64,000 nucleotides of DNA from Trabulsiella odontotermitis. GTDB taxonomy: Bacteria; Pseudomonadota; Gammaproteobacteria; Enterobacterales; Enterobacteriaceae. Shown piece after piece: positions 1 through 9,125 of this stretch. The notes under the pieces were generated by a model. That model saw only the letters and a program-made list of their open reading frames with translations. It had not been told where the DNA came from and made no database searches. Location: NCBI RefSeq assembly GCF_001297775.1, contig NZ_LIFX01000003.1, forward strand, positions 349,916 to 413,915, read 5' to 3'. The position numbers were made by a program, and so were the translations under genes. Within the stretch, counting starts at the first letter, position 1, and each line of letters begins with the position of its first letter.

Positions 1-1
1 G

Positions 2-1195
2 GAGGCCAGGTTTGAAGAGCTGAAGCTCTGGGAAAGGCTTAACCTGGTACTGAAATGGTCAAGGTTGTACGGTGGTGCCGTGGGGTTGATCCTCATTGAG
101 GGGCAGGCTCCGCTTACTCCGCTGGTACTGGATAAAGTCGGGAAAGGCAGCTTTAAAGGCCTGGCCGTGCTCGACCGCTGGATGATTAACCCGAACCTCG
201 GACGCCGTATCAAAACGCTCGGTCCTGAGCTTGGTAAGCCAGAAACTTACGATATTGTCACCACAGCGCAGGGTATACCACCGTGGACGGTGAACTACAG
301 CCGGCTGATTCGTATGGATGGCATAACCCTTCCGTACCAGCAGGCTCTCACGGAAAACGAGTGGGGAATGTCTGTTGTTGAGCGTATCTTCGATCGCCTG
401 ACATCGTATGACAGTACGAGTGTTGGTGCGGCACAGCTCGCTTACAAAGCGCATCTGCGCACGGCAAAAATCAAGGAACTGCGCAAAATTATTGCGATGG
501 GCGGAAAGCCATACGAAGCGCTGCTCAAACAAATGGACATGGTACGTCAGTTCCAGACTAATGAGGGGATGTCTCTCTTTGATGCTGAAGATACCTTCGA
601 AACGCATTCCTACTCGTTCGCCGGATTATCCGACCTGCTGAGCGAGTTCAAAGAAGACATTGCCGGTGCCGTTGGTATTCCACTGGTCCGCCTGTTTCGA
701 CAGTCGCCGAAGGGTTTTTCAACGGGCGATTCTGACTTGGCTAACTACTACGACGATATTGGTGCGCTACAGGAAAACACCCTGAGAGCACCGGTTCGGC
801 TGCTTTATGACGTGCTTCATCGTTCTGAGTTTGGTGAGCCGCTGCCTGACGATTTTACATTCGAATTTAACCCACTCTGGCAGATGTCAGATGTTGATCG
901 TTCGACTGTGGCAAGCAATACCACTACCGCACTGGCGACTGCTGTGCGTGAACTGGGAATGCCTCCTGCCGCCGCATTAACCGACCTCAGGGAAACGGCG
1001 CGTGTGACGGGTATTGGCGCATCCATTACCGATGAGGATATCGACCATGCGAAGGCCCAGTGGTCGGAGGATGAATCTGAAACCAGCCCTCCGCCGACGT
1101 TCGGAAATACAGTACCGCAAAAGCCTGTTGGCGATAGCAAACCAGATCGGGGAAATCGTAGCAGGCTCTTACGATGGTTCACAGGCCAGCGCTGA
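2..1195 (+). CDS. Phage portal protein, DUF1073 family (5' end missing)
   Basis: The reading frame is open from the first bases of the window, so the true start lies upstream. The first visible residues (WSRLYGGAVGLILIEGQ) and the following LDRWMINP and SFAGLSDLLSEFKEDIAGAVGIPLVRLFRQSPKGFS segments are typical of DUF1073 portal proteins, which form the ring through which DNA enters and leaves the head. The position just before a MuF-like head protein fits. The last ~50 codons overlap the next gene in another frame by about 149 bases, so the exact C-terminus is less certain than the core. The family is named 'anti-CBASS Acb1-like N-terminal' in some databases, but nothing here indicates an anti-defence role. 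Confidence 0.9.
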   Translation, partial: EARFEELKLWERLNLVLKWSRLYGGAVGLILIEGQAPLTPLVLDKVGKGSFKGLAVLDRWMINPNLGRRIKTLGPELGKPETYDIVTTAQGIPPWTVNYSRLIRMDGITLPYQQALTENEWGMSVVERIFDRLTSYDSTSVGAAQLAYKAHLRTAKIKELRKIIAMGGKPYEALLKQMDMVRQFQTNEGMSLFDAEDTFETHSYSFAGLSDLLSEFKEDIAGAVGIPLVRLFRQSPKGFSTGDSDLANYYDDIGALQENTLRAPVRLLYDVLHRSEFGEPLPDDFTFEFNPLWQMSDVDRSTVASNTTTALATAVRELGMPPAAALTDLRETARVTGIGASITDEDIDHAKAQWSEDESETSPPPTFGNTVPQKPVGDSKPDRGNRSRLLRWFTGQR

Positions 1196-1799
1196 CAAAA
1201 CCGCCAGCATCCTTGTGGACTATTCGGACGTCATCAGTGACTGGGCAGAAATGGTCGGTCGCAAAATGTTTGCCCAGGTCGAGCGCGAAGAGTGGAACCA
1301 GTGGCGATCTGTCTCGGAAGAGATTGCCGCTGGTCTGCGCGATGTGGTGGGTAACACTCCTGTCGGGCAGGTGGCGCAAGATATCGTTTATCGTCAGATC
1401 CAACTGATGAAGTCCCTGCCACTGGAAGCCGCAGACCGGGTCAAAGACATTCAGGAACGTGCGATACAGGCCGTTATCAACGGCGAGCGGCCGGAACAGC
1501 TTTACGAAATGATCATGGCCTCTGGTGATGTGTCCGCCAGCAGGGCGCGACTGATTGCCCGTACAGAGATTGGTCGCGCTACCGGCGCGCTGACTCAGGC
1601 CCGGGCCCTGTCGGTTGGTTCAGAAGGGTACTGGTGGCGTATTGAAGGCGCAGGGACGCGTGATTCTCATCGGAAAATGAAAGATAAATTCGTTCGCTGG
1701 GATAACCCGCCGACGCTGGACGGTATGACCGGACACGCCGGATGTTTACCGAACTGCAAATGCTGGCCGGAAGTACAGATACCAGAGCCGAGAAAGTAA
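1047..1799 (+). CDS. Phage head morphogenesis protein, Mu gpF-like
   Basis: The C-terminal half has the MuF signature: SRARLIARTEIGRATG, then a GTRDSHRKM segment and a terminal GHAGCLPNCKCWPEV motif with a C-x3-C-x-C cysteine cluster. MuF proteins are minor head components made next to the portal and packaged or bound inside the prohead. The start is uncertain. I chose the ATG at 1047 because GAGGA lies eight bases upstream; ATG 1071 follows GGAGG directly, and TTG 1014 has no clear ribosome site. Any of these starts overlaps the portal gene by more than 100 bases, which is unusual and may mean that the portal gene's end was altered. Confidence 0.88.
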   Translation: MRRPSGRRMNLKPALRRRSEIQYRKSLLAIANQIGEIVAGSYDGSQASADKTASILVDYSDVISDWAEMVGRKMFAQVEREEWNQWRSVSEEIAAGLRDVVGNTPVGQVAQDIVYRQIQLMKSLPLEAADRVKDIQERAIQAVINGERPEQLYEMIMASGDVSASRARLIARTEIGRATGALTQARALSVGSEGYWWRIEGAGTRDSHRKMKDKFVRWDNPPTLDGMTGHAGCLPNCKCWPEVQIPEPRK

Positions 1800-2060
1800 A
1801 AAATACGGCTTTGAACGTTCATTTTATGTGAACTGCAATACCCGCGAAATGTTATGGAAATGTTGTATTCAAAAAAGTCCGTTTTCAGCCTGGTTAATCG
1901 CTACTTTTACGGCTTTGAGGGGACATTTTAATCAAGTCCATTTTCGTCGGTACGGGTAAGAACCCTTATGTTAAATAGCCCGTTATTTTGAACATTTTTC
2001 CCATCTGACAGGGTCGCCATTGAGCGGCCTTTTTTCTTGCCTGACAACAGCAGGTAACCC
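1800..2060. other. Gene-free gap inside the head module
   Basis: This is the longest non-coding stretch in the otherwise tightly packed structural operon. An 11-base sequence (TACGGCTTTGA) occurs at 1804-1814 and again at 1908-1918, and AAGTCC-N-TTTTC occurs twice. A terminator-like hairpin lies at its end. No supported reading frame is present. It may be the scar of a lost gene or a regulatory leader for the capsid genes. Confidence 0.5.
2012..2036 (+). terminator. Terminator-like hairpin in head module
   Basis: GGTCGC and GCGGCC form an imperfect stem around CATTGA, followed by a run of six T. It follows the MuF-like gene and precedes the small gene at 2061. Confidence 0.5.
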
Positions 2061-2258
2061 ATGAAAAAGAATATCTATTTCCTCAAGCTAAAGAATGGCG
2101 ATATCGAGAAGATAACCGCCACCTATAACGGGATCTCGGCAACCCATCAACGCGTAGGTGATAAGCGTCGGTGTTGTGTATGTGGTCGCGGTAACGCGCG
2201 CCAGATTAAACACCTGCTACGAGAATTCATTAAATCAACGCAGGCGGTAGAAGGATGA
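2061..2258 (+). CDS. Small hypothetical phage protein
   Basis: This encodes 65 residues, basic, with a CCVCG cysteine cluster at about residues 38-42 that could bind a metal or DNA. I do not recognise a family. It is supported as a gene by its ATG after a GCAGG ribosome site and by translational coupling: its TGA overlaps the ATG of the next gene (ATGA at 2255-2258). It lies where related phages often carry a short unnamed head-region protein. Confidence 0.6.
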   Translation: MKKNIYFLKLKNGDIEKITATYNGISATHQRVGDKRRCCVCGRGNARQIKHLLREFIKSTQAVEG

Positions 2259-3457
2259 AATATTTCTTTAAAGCCCGCCTGGGGAACACCCGTTTCCAGT
2301 TGGCTGATGGCTCAGTGCTCTTTAAAGATGTGCCGATAGGGCGCACCGGTGAACAGGAGTATGACGCCACCGAACGCCCGGAGCTGGTGCCGGATGCCCG
2401 AGGGAAGGTGATTGTCAGACGCACGCCGGAAGAGGTCTTTAGCGAGCGTGCGATGGCTTCCTTTGAAAGTATGGCGGTGACCATCGGACACCCTCGCGAC
2501 TTCAACGGGGAAATTATCTTTGTCACCCCGGAGAACTGGCGCCAGTTAGCCAACGGGCACATTCAGAACGTCAGGCGCGGGCAAGGCTCAGAATCCGACC
2601 TGTTGCTTGCTGATGTCATCGTTAAAACCCCAGAGGGGTTACAGGCCATCGACGATGGTGACGATGAGGTCAGTTGTGGGTATGACGCTGATTATGAACA
2701 AATCTCACCCGGCCTCGCAAATCAGTCTGCGATAACCGGTAACCATCTGGCCCTTGTCCCAAACGGGCGGGCCGGTTTCCGCTGCAAAATAGGGGATGCT
2801 ATGCCTAGCACGACTAAAAACTGGTTTACCCGGCTTTTAAAGGCCCGTAAAACCAACGACGCCGCCGAAATGGCGAACCTGATCGATAACCCGCCGGACA
2901 ATATGACTGGTGATAACGACGATGTGACGTCATCCATGACGCCTGGTGGGGTGGTTATTAACCTTGCACCACAAGCCCCAATGCCTGCACCGACGCTGCC
3001 CGTCACGACCGATTCGGAAGAAGATATTCCGGAATGGGGCAAGGCGCTGATTGCCGCAGTGGCAAAACTCACCCCGGCAGCACCAACAACAGTCGACGAG
3101 GATGAGGACGAAAAAGGCGAGGTGGAAGGGGCTGTTACAGGTGATGCCGCTTACCGCGCCGACCTGATTCAGCCAGGCATTCAGTTGCCAGCGAAAGCGA
3201 AACCTACGGCATTCAAACGTCAGATCCTTGCCGCTGCCGATCAGTCGCTGGTTCGTCCCATCGTGGGCGATGCGGATGTCACCAGTCTGAAAAAAGCCAC
3301 TGTGGATATGGCATTCAACGCCGTTTCTGAACTGGCGAAAAACCGCAACACCTCCGCGCAGACTGTCGACAGTTTTCGCACGATGACCACCAACACCACA
3401 AAATCTATCGCGGAGATCAACAAAGCCGCGAAAGAAATCTGGGCTAAACGAGGCTAA
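2255..3457 (+). CDS. DUF2213 protein, candidate prohead protease/scaffold
   Basis: The 400-residue product has the DUF2213 hallmarks: an N-terminal segment on 'cleaning' a target value ([22 protein letters not shown]), AVTIGHP at about residue 75, [13 protein letters not shown] at about 130 and [12 protein letters not shown] at about 160. The family lies just upstream of capsid genes in many phages and is thought to be a maturation protease with a scaffold tail. The conserved His and Ser in the IGHP and VSCGY motifs are candidates for catalysis, which is inference. Residues 200-300 are Pro, Asp and Glu rich, and the C-terminus is helical, as expected of a scaffold. Confidence 0.85.
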   Translation: MKYFFKARLGNTRFQLADGSVLFKDVPIGRTGEQEYDATERPELVPDARGKVIVRRTPEEVFSERAMASFESMAVTIGHPRDFNGEIIFVTPENWRQLANGHIQNVRRGQGSESDLLLADVIVKTPEGLQAIDDGDDEVSCGYDADYEQISPGLANQSAITGNHLALVPNGRAGFRCKIGDAMPSTTKNWFTRLLKARKTNDAAEMANLIDNPPDNMTGDNDDVTSSMTPGGVVINLAPQAPMPAPTLPVTTDSEEDIPEWGKALIAAVAKLTPAAPTTVDEDEDEKGEVEGAVTGDAAYRADLIQPGIQLPAKAKPTAFKRQILAAADQSLVRPIVGDADVTSLKKATVDMAFNAVSELAKNRNTSAQTVDSFRTMTTNTTKSIAEINKAAKEIWAKRG

Positions 3458-3460
3458 AAC

Positions 3461-3955
3461 ATGGCTAACACCATTCTTTACCGGATGTCTTCGGGCATCG
3501 CCGGGGCTATTTCACGCCCGCAGGATTTAACCGTCGAGCCTCATGTACTCGATTCCACAAAGCCATTCGCGGCGTATGGTCTGGGCGGGAAAATCTCTGG
3601 CGGCAAATTCGTTCCTGTCGAAACGGGCGATGAGGCTACTGTGCTGGCGGGTATTTTTGTTCGTCCTTATCCGACCGCCTCACAGCCCGACAAGATTCGC
3701 CAGATTGGATCTGGTTTCAACTTTAGCGGTGACAACCTGAAGCGCGGCTATGTCACGGTCAATATCGGCGGGGACGCATCTTCTGTTGCTCTCTATGCCC
3801 CGGTATTTATGCGCGTTGATACGCCGACCGAAGCCAGCCCGCTCGGCGCTTTCCTCGCGGCGGCTGATGGTGCAAACACCGTACAGATCACCAACGCCTA
3901 TTTCAATGGTCCCGGCGACGCCGACGGCAACATTGAACTGGCATACAACATTTAA
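3461..3955 (+). CDS. Structural cement (head decoration) protein
   Basis: The 164-residue, beta-rich protein has Gly/Ala-rich segments (GYVTVNIGGDASSVALYAPVFMRV) like cement proteins that stabilise capsids in this phage group. It lies three bases after the DUF2213 gene and 14 bases before the capsid gene, which is the standard place for a decoration protein. It has no signal peptide and no membrane segment. The family assignment rests on overall resemblance and position. Confidence 0.75.
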   Translation: MANTILYRMSSGIAGAISRPQDLTVEPHVLDSTKPFAAYGLGGKISGGKFVPVETGDEATVLAGIFVRPYPTASQPDKIRQIGSGFNFSGDNLKRGYVTVNIGGDASSVALYAPVFMRVDTPTEASPLGAFLAAADGANTVQITNAYFNGPGDADGNIELAYNI

Positions 3956-3969
3956 AGGGAGCACTAAAA

Positions 3970-4911
3970 ATGCCAATGACCTTTGATCAGGCAACAGTCG
4001 ACAGCACTGGTGCTTTCCTTGTTCACGAGCTGGAGCGACTCGACCAGACGCTGAACCTTCCGCTGACATCACAGACGTGGAGCCGTGATATCGAGCTGCG
4101 CGAAGACGTCTCTATTGCGGATGAGGTGAGTTCTTTCACCAACACCACGTTTGCTGCGGCAGGTACACCGAACGCGAACGGCAAAAACTGGATTAACCAG
4201 CTTGCCACAGCTATCGCCGGGCTGAATGTGGATATCGCTAAAACGGGTTTTCCTCTGGAATTGTGGGGGATGGAGCTGGGCTGGACCGTTGTTGAACTGG
4301 CCGCAGCGGCACAGGTCGGGCGCCCAATTGACACCCAGAAATACGACGGTATGCAGTTGAAGTGGAACATGGATACTGATGAGCAGGTGTATATCGGGGA
4401 TGCGGTGAAAGGTGCTAAAGGTCTGCTGAACCTGTCACAGGTTACACCGACGAACGCAGCGAAAACCTTTGCGACATCCACTCCGGACGAAATCCGCGCT
4501 GCCATTAACCAGGTACTGAGTAATGCATGGACCCGTTCAGCGTACTCGAAAGTACCGGAAGATTTGCTGATCCCGCCGGAACAGTATTCCTTCCTGGCGA
4601 GCACCATCGTTTCTTCTGCAGGTAATCAGTCACTGCTGACCTACCTTGAAACCAACACGATCGCCTTCCACCAGAACGGCAAGCCGCTGAACATTCGCCC
4701 GGTTAAATGGGCTATCGGTCGCGGTGTGGCAGGTAAAGACCGTATGGTCGCGTACACGAACGATAAAAAGTTTGTGCGCTTCCCGATGGTTCCTCTGCAG
4801 AGCGTTCCGATTCAGTACCGTGGCATCTACCAGCTCGTAACTTATTACGGCAAGCTGGGCGCAGTTGAACCGGTATACCCGGAAACCCTGAACTACATGG
4901 ATGGCATTTAA
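3970..4911 (+). CDS. Major capsid protein, DUF2184 family
   Basis: The 313-residue product starts with a helical leader and contains TFAAAGTPNANGKNWI, a long central region (LELWGMELGWTVVELAAAAQVGRPIDTQKYDGMQLKWN) and a C-terminal PIQYRGIYQLVTYYGKLGAVEPVYPETL segment, all typical of the DUF2184 major capsid family, which is predicted to have the HK97 fold. GGAG lies nine bases before the ATG at 3970. A strong terminator follows directly, consistent with high-level expression of the capsid genes. There is no obvious processed propeptide. Confidence 0.9.
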   Translation: MPMTFDQATVDSTGAFLVHELERLDQTLNLPLTSQTWSRDIELREDVSIADEVSSFTNTTFAAAGTPNANGKNWINQLATAIAGLNVDIAKTGFPLELWGMELGWTVVELAAAAQVGRPIDTQKYDGMQLKWNMDTDEQVYIGDAVKGAKGLLNLSQVTPTNAAKTFATSTPDEIRAAINQVLSNAWTRSAYSKVPEDLLIPPEQYSFLASTIVSSAGNQSLLTYLETNTIAFHQNGKPLNIRPVKWAIGRGVAGKDRMVAYTNDKKFVRFPMVPLQSVPIQYRGIYQLVTYYGKLGAVEPVYPETLNYMDGI

Positions 4912-4920
4912 TCCAGATAC

Positions 4921-4943
4921 AGCCCCTTCTCAGGGGCTTTTTT
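4921..4943 (+). terminator. Rho-independent terminator after capsid gene
   Basis: AGCCCC and GGGGCT pair around TTCTCA and are followed by TTTTTT. It lies ten bases after the capsid stop codon. Confidence 0.85.
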
Positions 4944-4956
4944 CTAAGGAATTCCA

Positions 4957-5238
4957 ATGAAGAAAATCTATGTACTGACCGCGTTCAACTTCAACGACGG
5001 CACCAGCATCAGGGCGTTTACTCCTGGTTTTCATGACGTCGAAAGCGATGTGGCTGATCACTGGTTCGTGAAGGCGCACTGTTCGCCTGATGGTGAAGCT
5101 CCGGCACTGGAAGCTGATCCGCGTATTGCAGAGCTCGAAACGCTGGCGGCGGAACAGGCTACCCGTATTGCAGAGCTCGAAACGCAACTCGCAGAGGCAA
5201 AAGCTAATGGCAAAAAACAAAAGTCTGCCGACGCCTGA
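4957..5238 (+). CDS. Small phage protein with coiled-coil tail
   Basis: The 93-residue product has an N-terminal alpha/beta segment ([28 protein letters not shown]) and a C-terminal coiled coil made of two near-identical units ([14 protein letters not shown] and [14 protein letters not shown]). AAGGA lies eight bases before the ATG. Proteins of this shape are common between capsid and neck genes of myovirus prophages, but I know no assigned function. The heptad tail suggests that it oligomerises or docks on the head. Confidence 0.7.
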   Translation: MKKIYVLTAFNFNDGTSIRAFTPGFHDVESDVADHWFVKAHCSPDGEAPALEADPRIAELETLAAEQATRIAELETQLAEAKANGKKQKSADA

Positions 5239-5623
5239 GAAGTTCCGCGCTGACTTCCCGCAGTTTTCTGATGAAACAAAATACCCCACTCCGATGATTC
5301 AGGCCCGTCTCGCCCTGGCAGATGTGCTGATGAGCGAGTCACGGTTTGGCGAAGATATTTTCCCTTATGTCGTTGAGTTATTCGTGGCGCACTACATGGC
5401 GCTGTACGCAGCGGATCAGCGTGGCGCCGCGGTTGGTTCTTCCGGTGGTGCGAACAGCGGGGTGCAGACATCAAAATCAGTGGACAAGGTTTCTGTCAGC
5501 TACGACGCCGGCATGACCATGAATCCTGATGCAGGTTTCTGGAATAACACCCGTTACGGCTCTGAGTTCTGGGAATATCTGATGATTTTCGGTGCCGGGG
5601 CTATTCAACTGGGGACGCCGTAA
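5207..5623 (+). CDS. DUF4054 head-tail connector protein
   Basis: The 138-residue product ([20 protein letters not shown]...) fits DUF4054, small helical proteins next to the portal-capsid junction that resemble head-completion adaptors. The start at 5207 is preferred over the longer frame from 5090 because AGAGG lies upstream and homology begins there. The gene overlaps the previous one by 32 bases and shares its stop codon region with the next ATG (TAATG). The protein is predicted to sit at the bottom of the portal and help to close the head. Confidence 0.82.
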   Translation: MAKNKSLPTPEKFRADFPQFSDETKYPTPMIQARLALADVLMSESRFGEDIFPYVVELFVAHYMALYAADQRGAAVGSSGGANSGVQTSKSVDKVSVSYDAGMTMNPDAGFWNNTRYGSEFWEYLMIFGAGAIQLGTP

Positions 5624-6126
5624 TGAAAAGTGGCCTGACGGTACGTACGGACAATGCTGAGTCTGTCCTGGAATCCCTGCGCCAGTTATCCGGTATGGAT
5701 GTGCTGGTGGGGATCCCGCAAGACAAGGCCGCGCGCGAAGACTCTCCGATAAGCAACGCGGAACTGGGCTACCTCCACTCAACGGGCGCAACGGTGGAAA
5801 TTGACGGTGAGACCGTTACGTTACCGCCGAGGCCATTTCTTGATATGGGGATCGAGGATTCAAAACCCCGGACTACTGCGCACCTGAAGGCGGCGGCAAC
5901 TGCTGCGCTGGAAGGGCAGACAGAAGCGGCAATGCGTGAACTGGAAAGCGCCGGACAGATTGCCCGTGACGCTGCAAAAGCCGTTATCGGTGCTGGTGAT
6001 CGGCTGCATCCTCTTTCTGAGAAAACCCTTGAACGCAGGCGGGCCGAAGGCATTCCCGGTGAGAAGCCGCTGTATGCCCACGGTTACCTGCTGCGCTCCA
6101 TTAACTACGTCGTGAGGAAAAAATAA
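5623..6126 (+). CDS. Phage neck / tail-completion protein (gp10-like)
   Basis: The 167-residue basic protein has MDVLVGIPQDKAAR and NAELGYLHSTGA near the N-terminus and LPPRPFLDMGIE, the pattern of HK97 gp10-like and Mu-type virion morphogenesis proteins that act at the head-tail joint. A long central helix (HLKAAATAALEGQTEAAMRELESAG) follows, and the C-terminus YLLRSINYVVRKK is typical. The start codon overlaps the previous stop. Exact role (connector or tail terminator) is inferred from position. Confidence 0.75.
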   Translation: MKSGLTVRTDNAESVLESLRQLSGMDVLVGIPQDKAAREDSPISNAELGYLHSTGATVEIDGETVTLPPRPFLDMGIEDSKPRTTAHLKAAATAALEGQTEAAMRELESAGQIARDAAKAVIGAGDRLHPLSEKTLERRRAEGIPGEKPLYAHGYLLRSINYVVRKK

Positions 6127-6530
6127 TGCCTTTTCTCGATGTGAGCGAGGTTCTTCTCGATCCTGACTTCATGGACACCAGTCTGGTTTGTCACCGACAG
6201 ATTCAGACGGCTGATGAGGATAATTTCGCGACAAATACCCCGCAGGATATTCCGTTTTCCGGAGTGGTGACTGTCGACCGCTCCCTCGAGGCGAAACGTA
6301 TGGCCGCAGGTCAGAACATCAGTGGTGCGATCCTCATCGTGACACAGTTCAGGCTGACGCAGGGGCAACCCGGAACGGATACCAGTCCGCGACTGGATGC
6401 CGATATCGTGACATACAGCGGGCGTGATTATCGCGTGACATTTGTTGACCCGTACACCCGCTACGGTGCTGGTTTCGTCCAGGCGCATTGTGAGCTGGTG
6501 GACTTTGACGGAGGGACGCCAGTTGAGTAA
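6126..6530 (+). CDS. Phage structural protein, head-tail joining region
   Basis: The 134-residue, mostly beta protein (SGRDYRVTFVDPYTRYGAGFVQAHCELVDF at the C-terminus) lies in the neck region and is coupled to its neighbours by overlapping stop and start codons. Proteins at this position in related prophages are usually annotated hypothetical or head-closure. I see no catalytic motif. The product is probably a virion component. Confidence 0.65.
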   Translation: MPFLDVSEVLLDPDFMDTSLVCHRQIQTADEDNFATNTPQDIPFSGVVTVDRSLEAKRMAAGQNISGAILIVTQFRLTQGQPGTDTSPRLDADIVTYSGRDYRVTFVDPYTRYGAGFVQAHCELVDFDGGTPVE

Positions 6531-7071
6531 CGACAGCACCACGCGCGGATACCTGACACCTGTCGCTGATGGGCCTGCCTACGATGAGGCACTGGAAAGG
6601 GAAATCAGTCGGTGGATCCGCGGCGTCACCGGGTTACCGGCTAAAGCGGTTTTTCCCCGGTGGACTGACCCGCAACCGCAGATCCCGAAGAACGGGAATA
6701 CATGGTGTGCATTCGGCATCACGACCGTACCGCTTTCCGGCATGCCCGCGAATGTCCAGGTGGATGAAAATACCTCTGCTCAGTGGGCATGGGAGAGCGT
6801 GACGGTCATTTTATGCTTTTACGGTCCGCAGGGAGCCAGCACGGCGGCGACGTTCAGAGCCGGTCTCTTTGTTGAACAAAACAACACAGAGCTTAACCGC
6901 GCCGGGTTATCCATCAGCGATGCCGGGACAATTTATAACCTGCCTGAACTGATTAATAAGCAGTGGGTGAGGCGCTATGACATCACTGTCACGCTGACCC
7001 GTAAAACCATCCGCACCTACAACATTAAATCCATCGTTGAACCCAACGTTACAATTTCAACCGGAGATTGA
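6523..7071 (+). CDS. LIC_12616-like phage neck/tail terminator protein
   Basis: The 182-residue product (SNDSTTRGYLTPVADGPAYDEALEREISRWIRGVTGLP...) fits the family often named LIC_12616, found upstream of sheath genes. The start is probably TTG at 6523: GGAGGG lies ten bases before it, and this start overlaps the previous stop by eight bases, as elsewhere in this operon. The longer frame from 6442 would overlap the previous gene by 89 bases. A role in tail termination is inferred from position before the sheath. Confidence 0.75.
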   Translation: MSNDSTTRGYLTPVADGPAYDEALEREISRWIRGVTGLPAKAVFPRWTDPQPQIPKNGNTWCAFGITTVPLSGMPANVQVDENTSAQWAWESVTVILCFYGPQGASTAATFRAGLFVEQNNTELNRAGLSISDAGTIYNLPELINKQWVRRYDITVTLTRKTIRTYNIKSIVEPNVTISTGD

Positions 7072-7073
7072 TC

Positions 7074-8225
7074 ATGGCGAAAGGCTTGCCTTTAAATCGC
7101 GTCACCAACGTGACTGTGACGCTTTCAGCCAGAGCAGCACAGGGCCGAAACTTTGGCTCTATGCTGATTCTGGGTAACTCGACTGTTATTCCGATTGCCG
7201 AACGTCTGCGCCTGTATTCAGCCCCGGACGATATCGGCGATGATTTCGGTGTGGACAGTGAAGAATATAAAGCTGCGGTTATCTGGTTTTCCCAGTCGCC
7301 GCGACCGACTCAAGTCTACGTTGGGCGTTGGGTGAAAACCCTCGAGTCTGCGGAAACCGGTGAACCGGAGACCCTGCTGGAGGCCGTCAATGAGCTGATG
7401 GACTACAACAGCTGGTATGGCTTACACCTTGCCGTGCCAGAGGTTGATTACCCTTCTGATGCGGACATTATAAGTGTGGCTGCAGCCATTGAGGCGGCGA
7501 CAGTATCCCGCATCTTCGGTATTACTACAGATGAAGCCGATACGCTGGTGGCTGCCACCACGACCGACCTGTCGTCGAAATTGAAAGCTGCGAAATACAG
7601 CCGCACATTTATCCAGTATTCGACCAGTTCACGCTACGCAGCGCTGTCCGCGTTTGCCCGCGCGTTTACTGTCGACTTTAGCGCCAGTAACACCACTATC
7701 ACTCTGAAATTCAAACAGGAGCCGGGTGTTACCTATGAAACGATGACAACCAGCCAGGCCAACAACCTGGAAGCGAAGAACTGCAACGTTTACGTGTACT
7801 ACGAAAACGACACGGCAATTCTGGAACAGGGTGTGATGTCGAACGGCGATTTCTTCGATGAACGCCACGGCCTTGACTGGCTGCAAAACGCGGTACAAAC
7901 CGCAGACTTTAATACGCTCTACACCAGCACCACAAAAATTCCGCAGACAGATGCCGGTACCACTACCCGTATTGCGAATATTGAGAAGGTGCTGGATCAG
8001 GCTGTCGACAACGGTTTGTTCGCGCCGGGCATCTGGACTGGTGGGCCTCTGGGCGTAATTTCGACGGGTGATACCCTGACTAAGGGGTATTACACCTATG
8101 CCGAGAGTGTGGATGACCAGTTGCAGGTCGACCGTGAGGCACGCAAAGGGGTACCTATTCAGGTGCTTGGCAAGCTGGCCGGTGCCGTGCATTACGGTAC
8201 CGTGGCAATCACTGTCGTGCGCTAA
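7074..8225 (+). CDS. Tail sheath protein, DUF3383 family
   Basis: The 383-residue product has an N-terminal MAKGLPLNRVTNVTVTLSARAAQGRNFGSMLILG segment and a central AVIWFSQSPRPTQVYVGRW motif. These are typical of DUF3383 proteins, which form the contractile sheath in this group of phages. The C-terminus (AGAVHYGTVAITVV) would supply the intersubunit strand. ATG 7074 is preferred over TTG 7068 because CCGGAG precedes it. The DUF3277 tube gene follows after nine bases, the normal sheath-tube order. Confidence 0.88.
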   Translation: MAKGLPLNRVTNVTVTLSARAAQGRNFGSMLILGNSTVIPIAERLRLYSAPDDIGDDFGVDSEEYKAAVIWFSQSPRPTQVYVGRWVKTLESAETGEPETLLEAVNELMDYNSWYGLHLAVPEVDYPSDADIISVAAAIEAATVSRIFGITTDEADTLVAATTTDLSSKLKAAKYSRTFIQYSTSSRYAALSAFARAFTVDFSASNTTITLKFKQEPGVTYETMTTSQANNLEAKNCNVYVYYENDTAILEQGVMSNGDFFDERHGLDWLQNAVQTADFNTLYTSTTKIPQTDAGTTTRIANIEKVLDQAVDNGLFAPGIWTGGPLGVISTGDTLTKGYYTYAESVDDQLQVDREARKGVPIQVLGKLAGAVHYGTVAITVVR

Positions 8226-8234
8226 GGGGGCGAC

Positions 8235-8675
8235 ATGGCTACTTATTCTTTTATCGACGTGACCGCCACGCTTGTGGGGCCGACTGGCTCCATCGATTTG
8301 GGGTACGGTTCCGCAAACTCTGACGAGGGGATCACGGTTACCTTCTCTGAGGCAAAAAATACCATGACAACTGGCGCGGACGGCGAAGTTATGCACAGCC
8401 TTCACGCCGGAAAATCGGGAACCATCACGGTAAACCTGCTGAAAACCTCGCCGGTGAATAAAAAACTTAACCTGGCATATAACGCGCAGTCGCTTTCGTC
8501 TGCCACCTGGGGGAATAACGTCATTGTTATCCGCAACAAGGTGAGCGGCGACATCATTACCGCGCGCAGTTGCGCATTCCAGAAACACCCGGACATGGTT
8601 AACGCCAAAGTCGGCAACAACAACGCCTGGGTGTTTGATGCTGGTAAAATCGATCCGTTACTCGGGGAGTTTTAA
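8235..8675 (+). CDS. Tail tube protein, DUF3277 family
   Basis: The 146-residue beta-rich product starts MATYSFIDVTATLVGPTGSIDLGYGSANSDEGITV and has the SGTITVNLLKTSPVNKKL segment seen in DUF3277 tube proteins. It lies directly after the sheath gene and before the tail assembly chaperone, as expected. It would form the inner tube through which DNA passes. Confidence 0.86.
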   Translation: MATYSFIDVTATLVGPTGSIDLGYGSANSDEGITVTFSEAKNTMTTGADGEVMHSLHAGKSGTITVNLLKTSPVNKKLNLAYNAQSLSSATWGNNVIVIRNKVSGDIITARSCAFQKHPDMVNAKVGNNNAWVFDAGKIDPLLGEF

Positions 8676-8678
8676 CCG

Positions 8679-9125
8679 ATGAAATTTACCCTTAACGGCG
8701 TGGAATACCACGCCGACAAGCTCAGCGTATTTGACCAGTTAAAGGTCTCCCGTAAGGTGCTCCCGCTAATCGCAAAAGTCATTGCCGATGTATCTTTGCT
8801 GAAAAATGCGCTGAAAGATAAAGAACCTGGCCGTGATCAGATTTTTAAAACACTGGAAACGGTGCTCCCGAAAATTGCCGATGTGTTGGCGGAAATGCCG
8901 GATGAAAGCGTGGATGCGATCCTGCACCCATGCCTGAGAGTGGTCTCCCGCAAAAGCGCGATGGGCAACTGGACGCCTATTTTCAGCGAAGGCGATCTGA
9001 TGTTTGAGGATATAGACCTCTTCACTATGCTCGGTATTGCTGCTCGCGTAGTGGGAGACAACCTGGGAAATTTTTTGCACGCACTCCATACGAAAGAGAC
9101 GGATACGTCGGGGCAAGAGGCCTGA
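8679..9125 (+). CDS. Tail assembly chaperone (unshifted product)
   Basis: The 148-residue helical protein (MKFTLNGVEYHADKLSVFDQLKVSRKVLP...) has the pattern of phage tail assembly chaperones placed between tube and tape measure genes. Such genes usually make a second, longer product by -1 ribosomal frameshifting, as in lambda G and GT. Here T TTT TTG (9071-9077) lies in the correct phase 16 codons before the stop, and the -1 frame stays open to 9307. The chaperone would wrap the tape measure during tail polymerisation and is not in the finished virion. Confidence 0.82.
   Translation: MKFTLNGVEYHADKLSVFDQLKVSRKVLPLIAKVIADVSLLKNALKDKEPGRDQIFKTLETVLPKIADVLAEMPDESVDAILHPCLRVVSRKSAMGNWTPIFSEGDLMFEDIDLFTMLGIAARVVGDNLGNFLHALHTKETDTSGQEA

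Noticed and set aside
59..607. A 182-residue minus-strand frame opposite the portal gene
   Set aside because: Antisense shadow of the portal gene with no start signal.
2..1195. Anti-CBASS function for the DUF1073 protein
   Set aside because: Only the database family name suggests it; sequence and position fit a portal protein.
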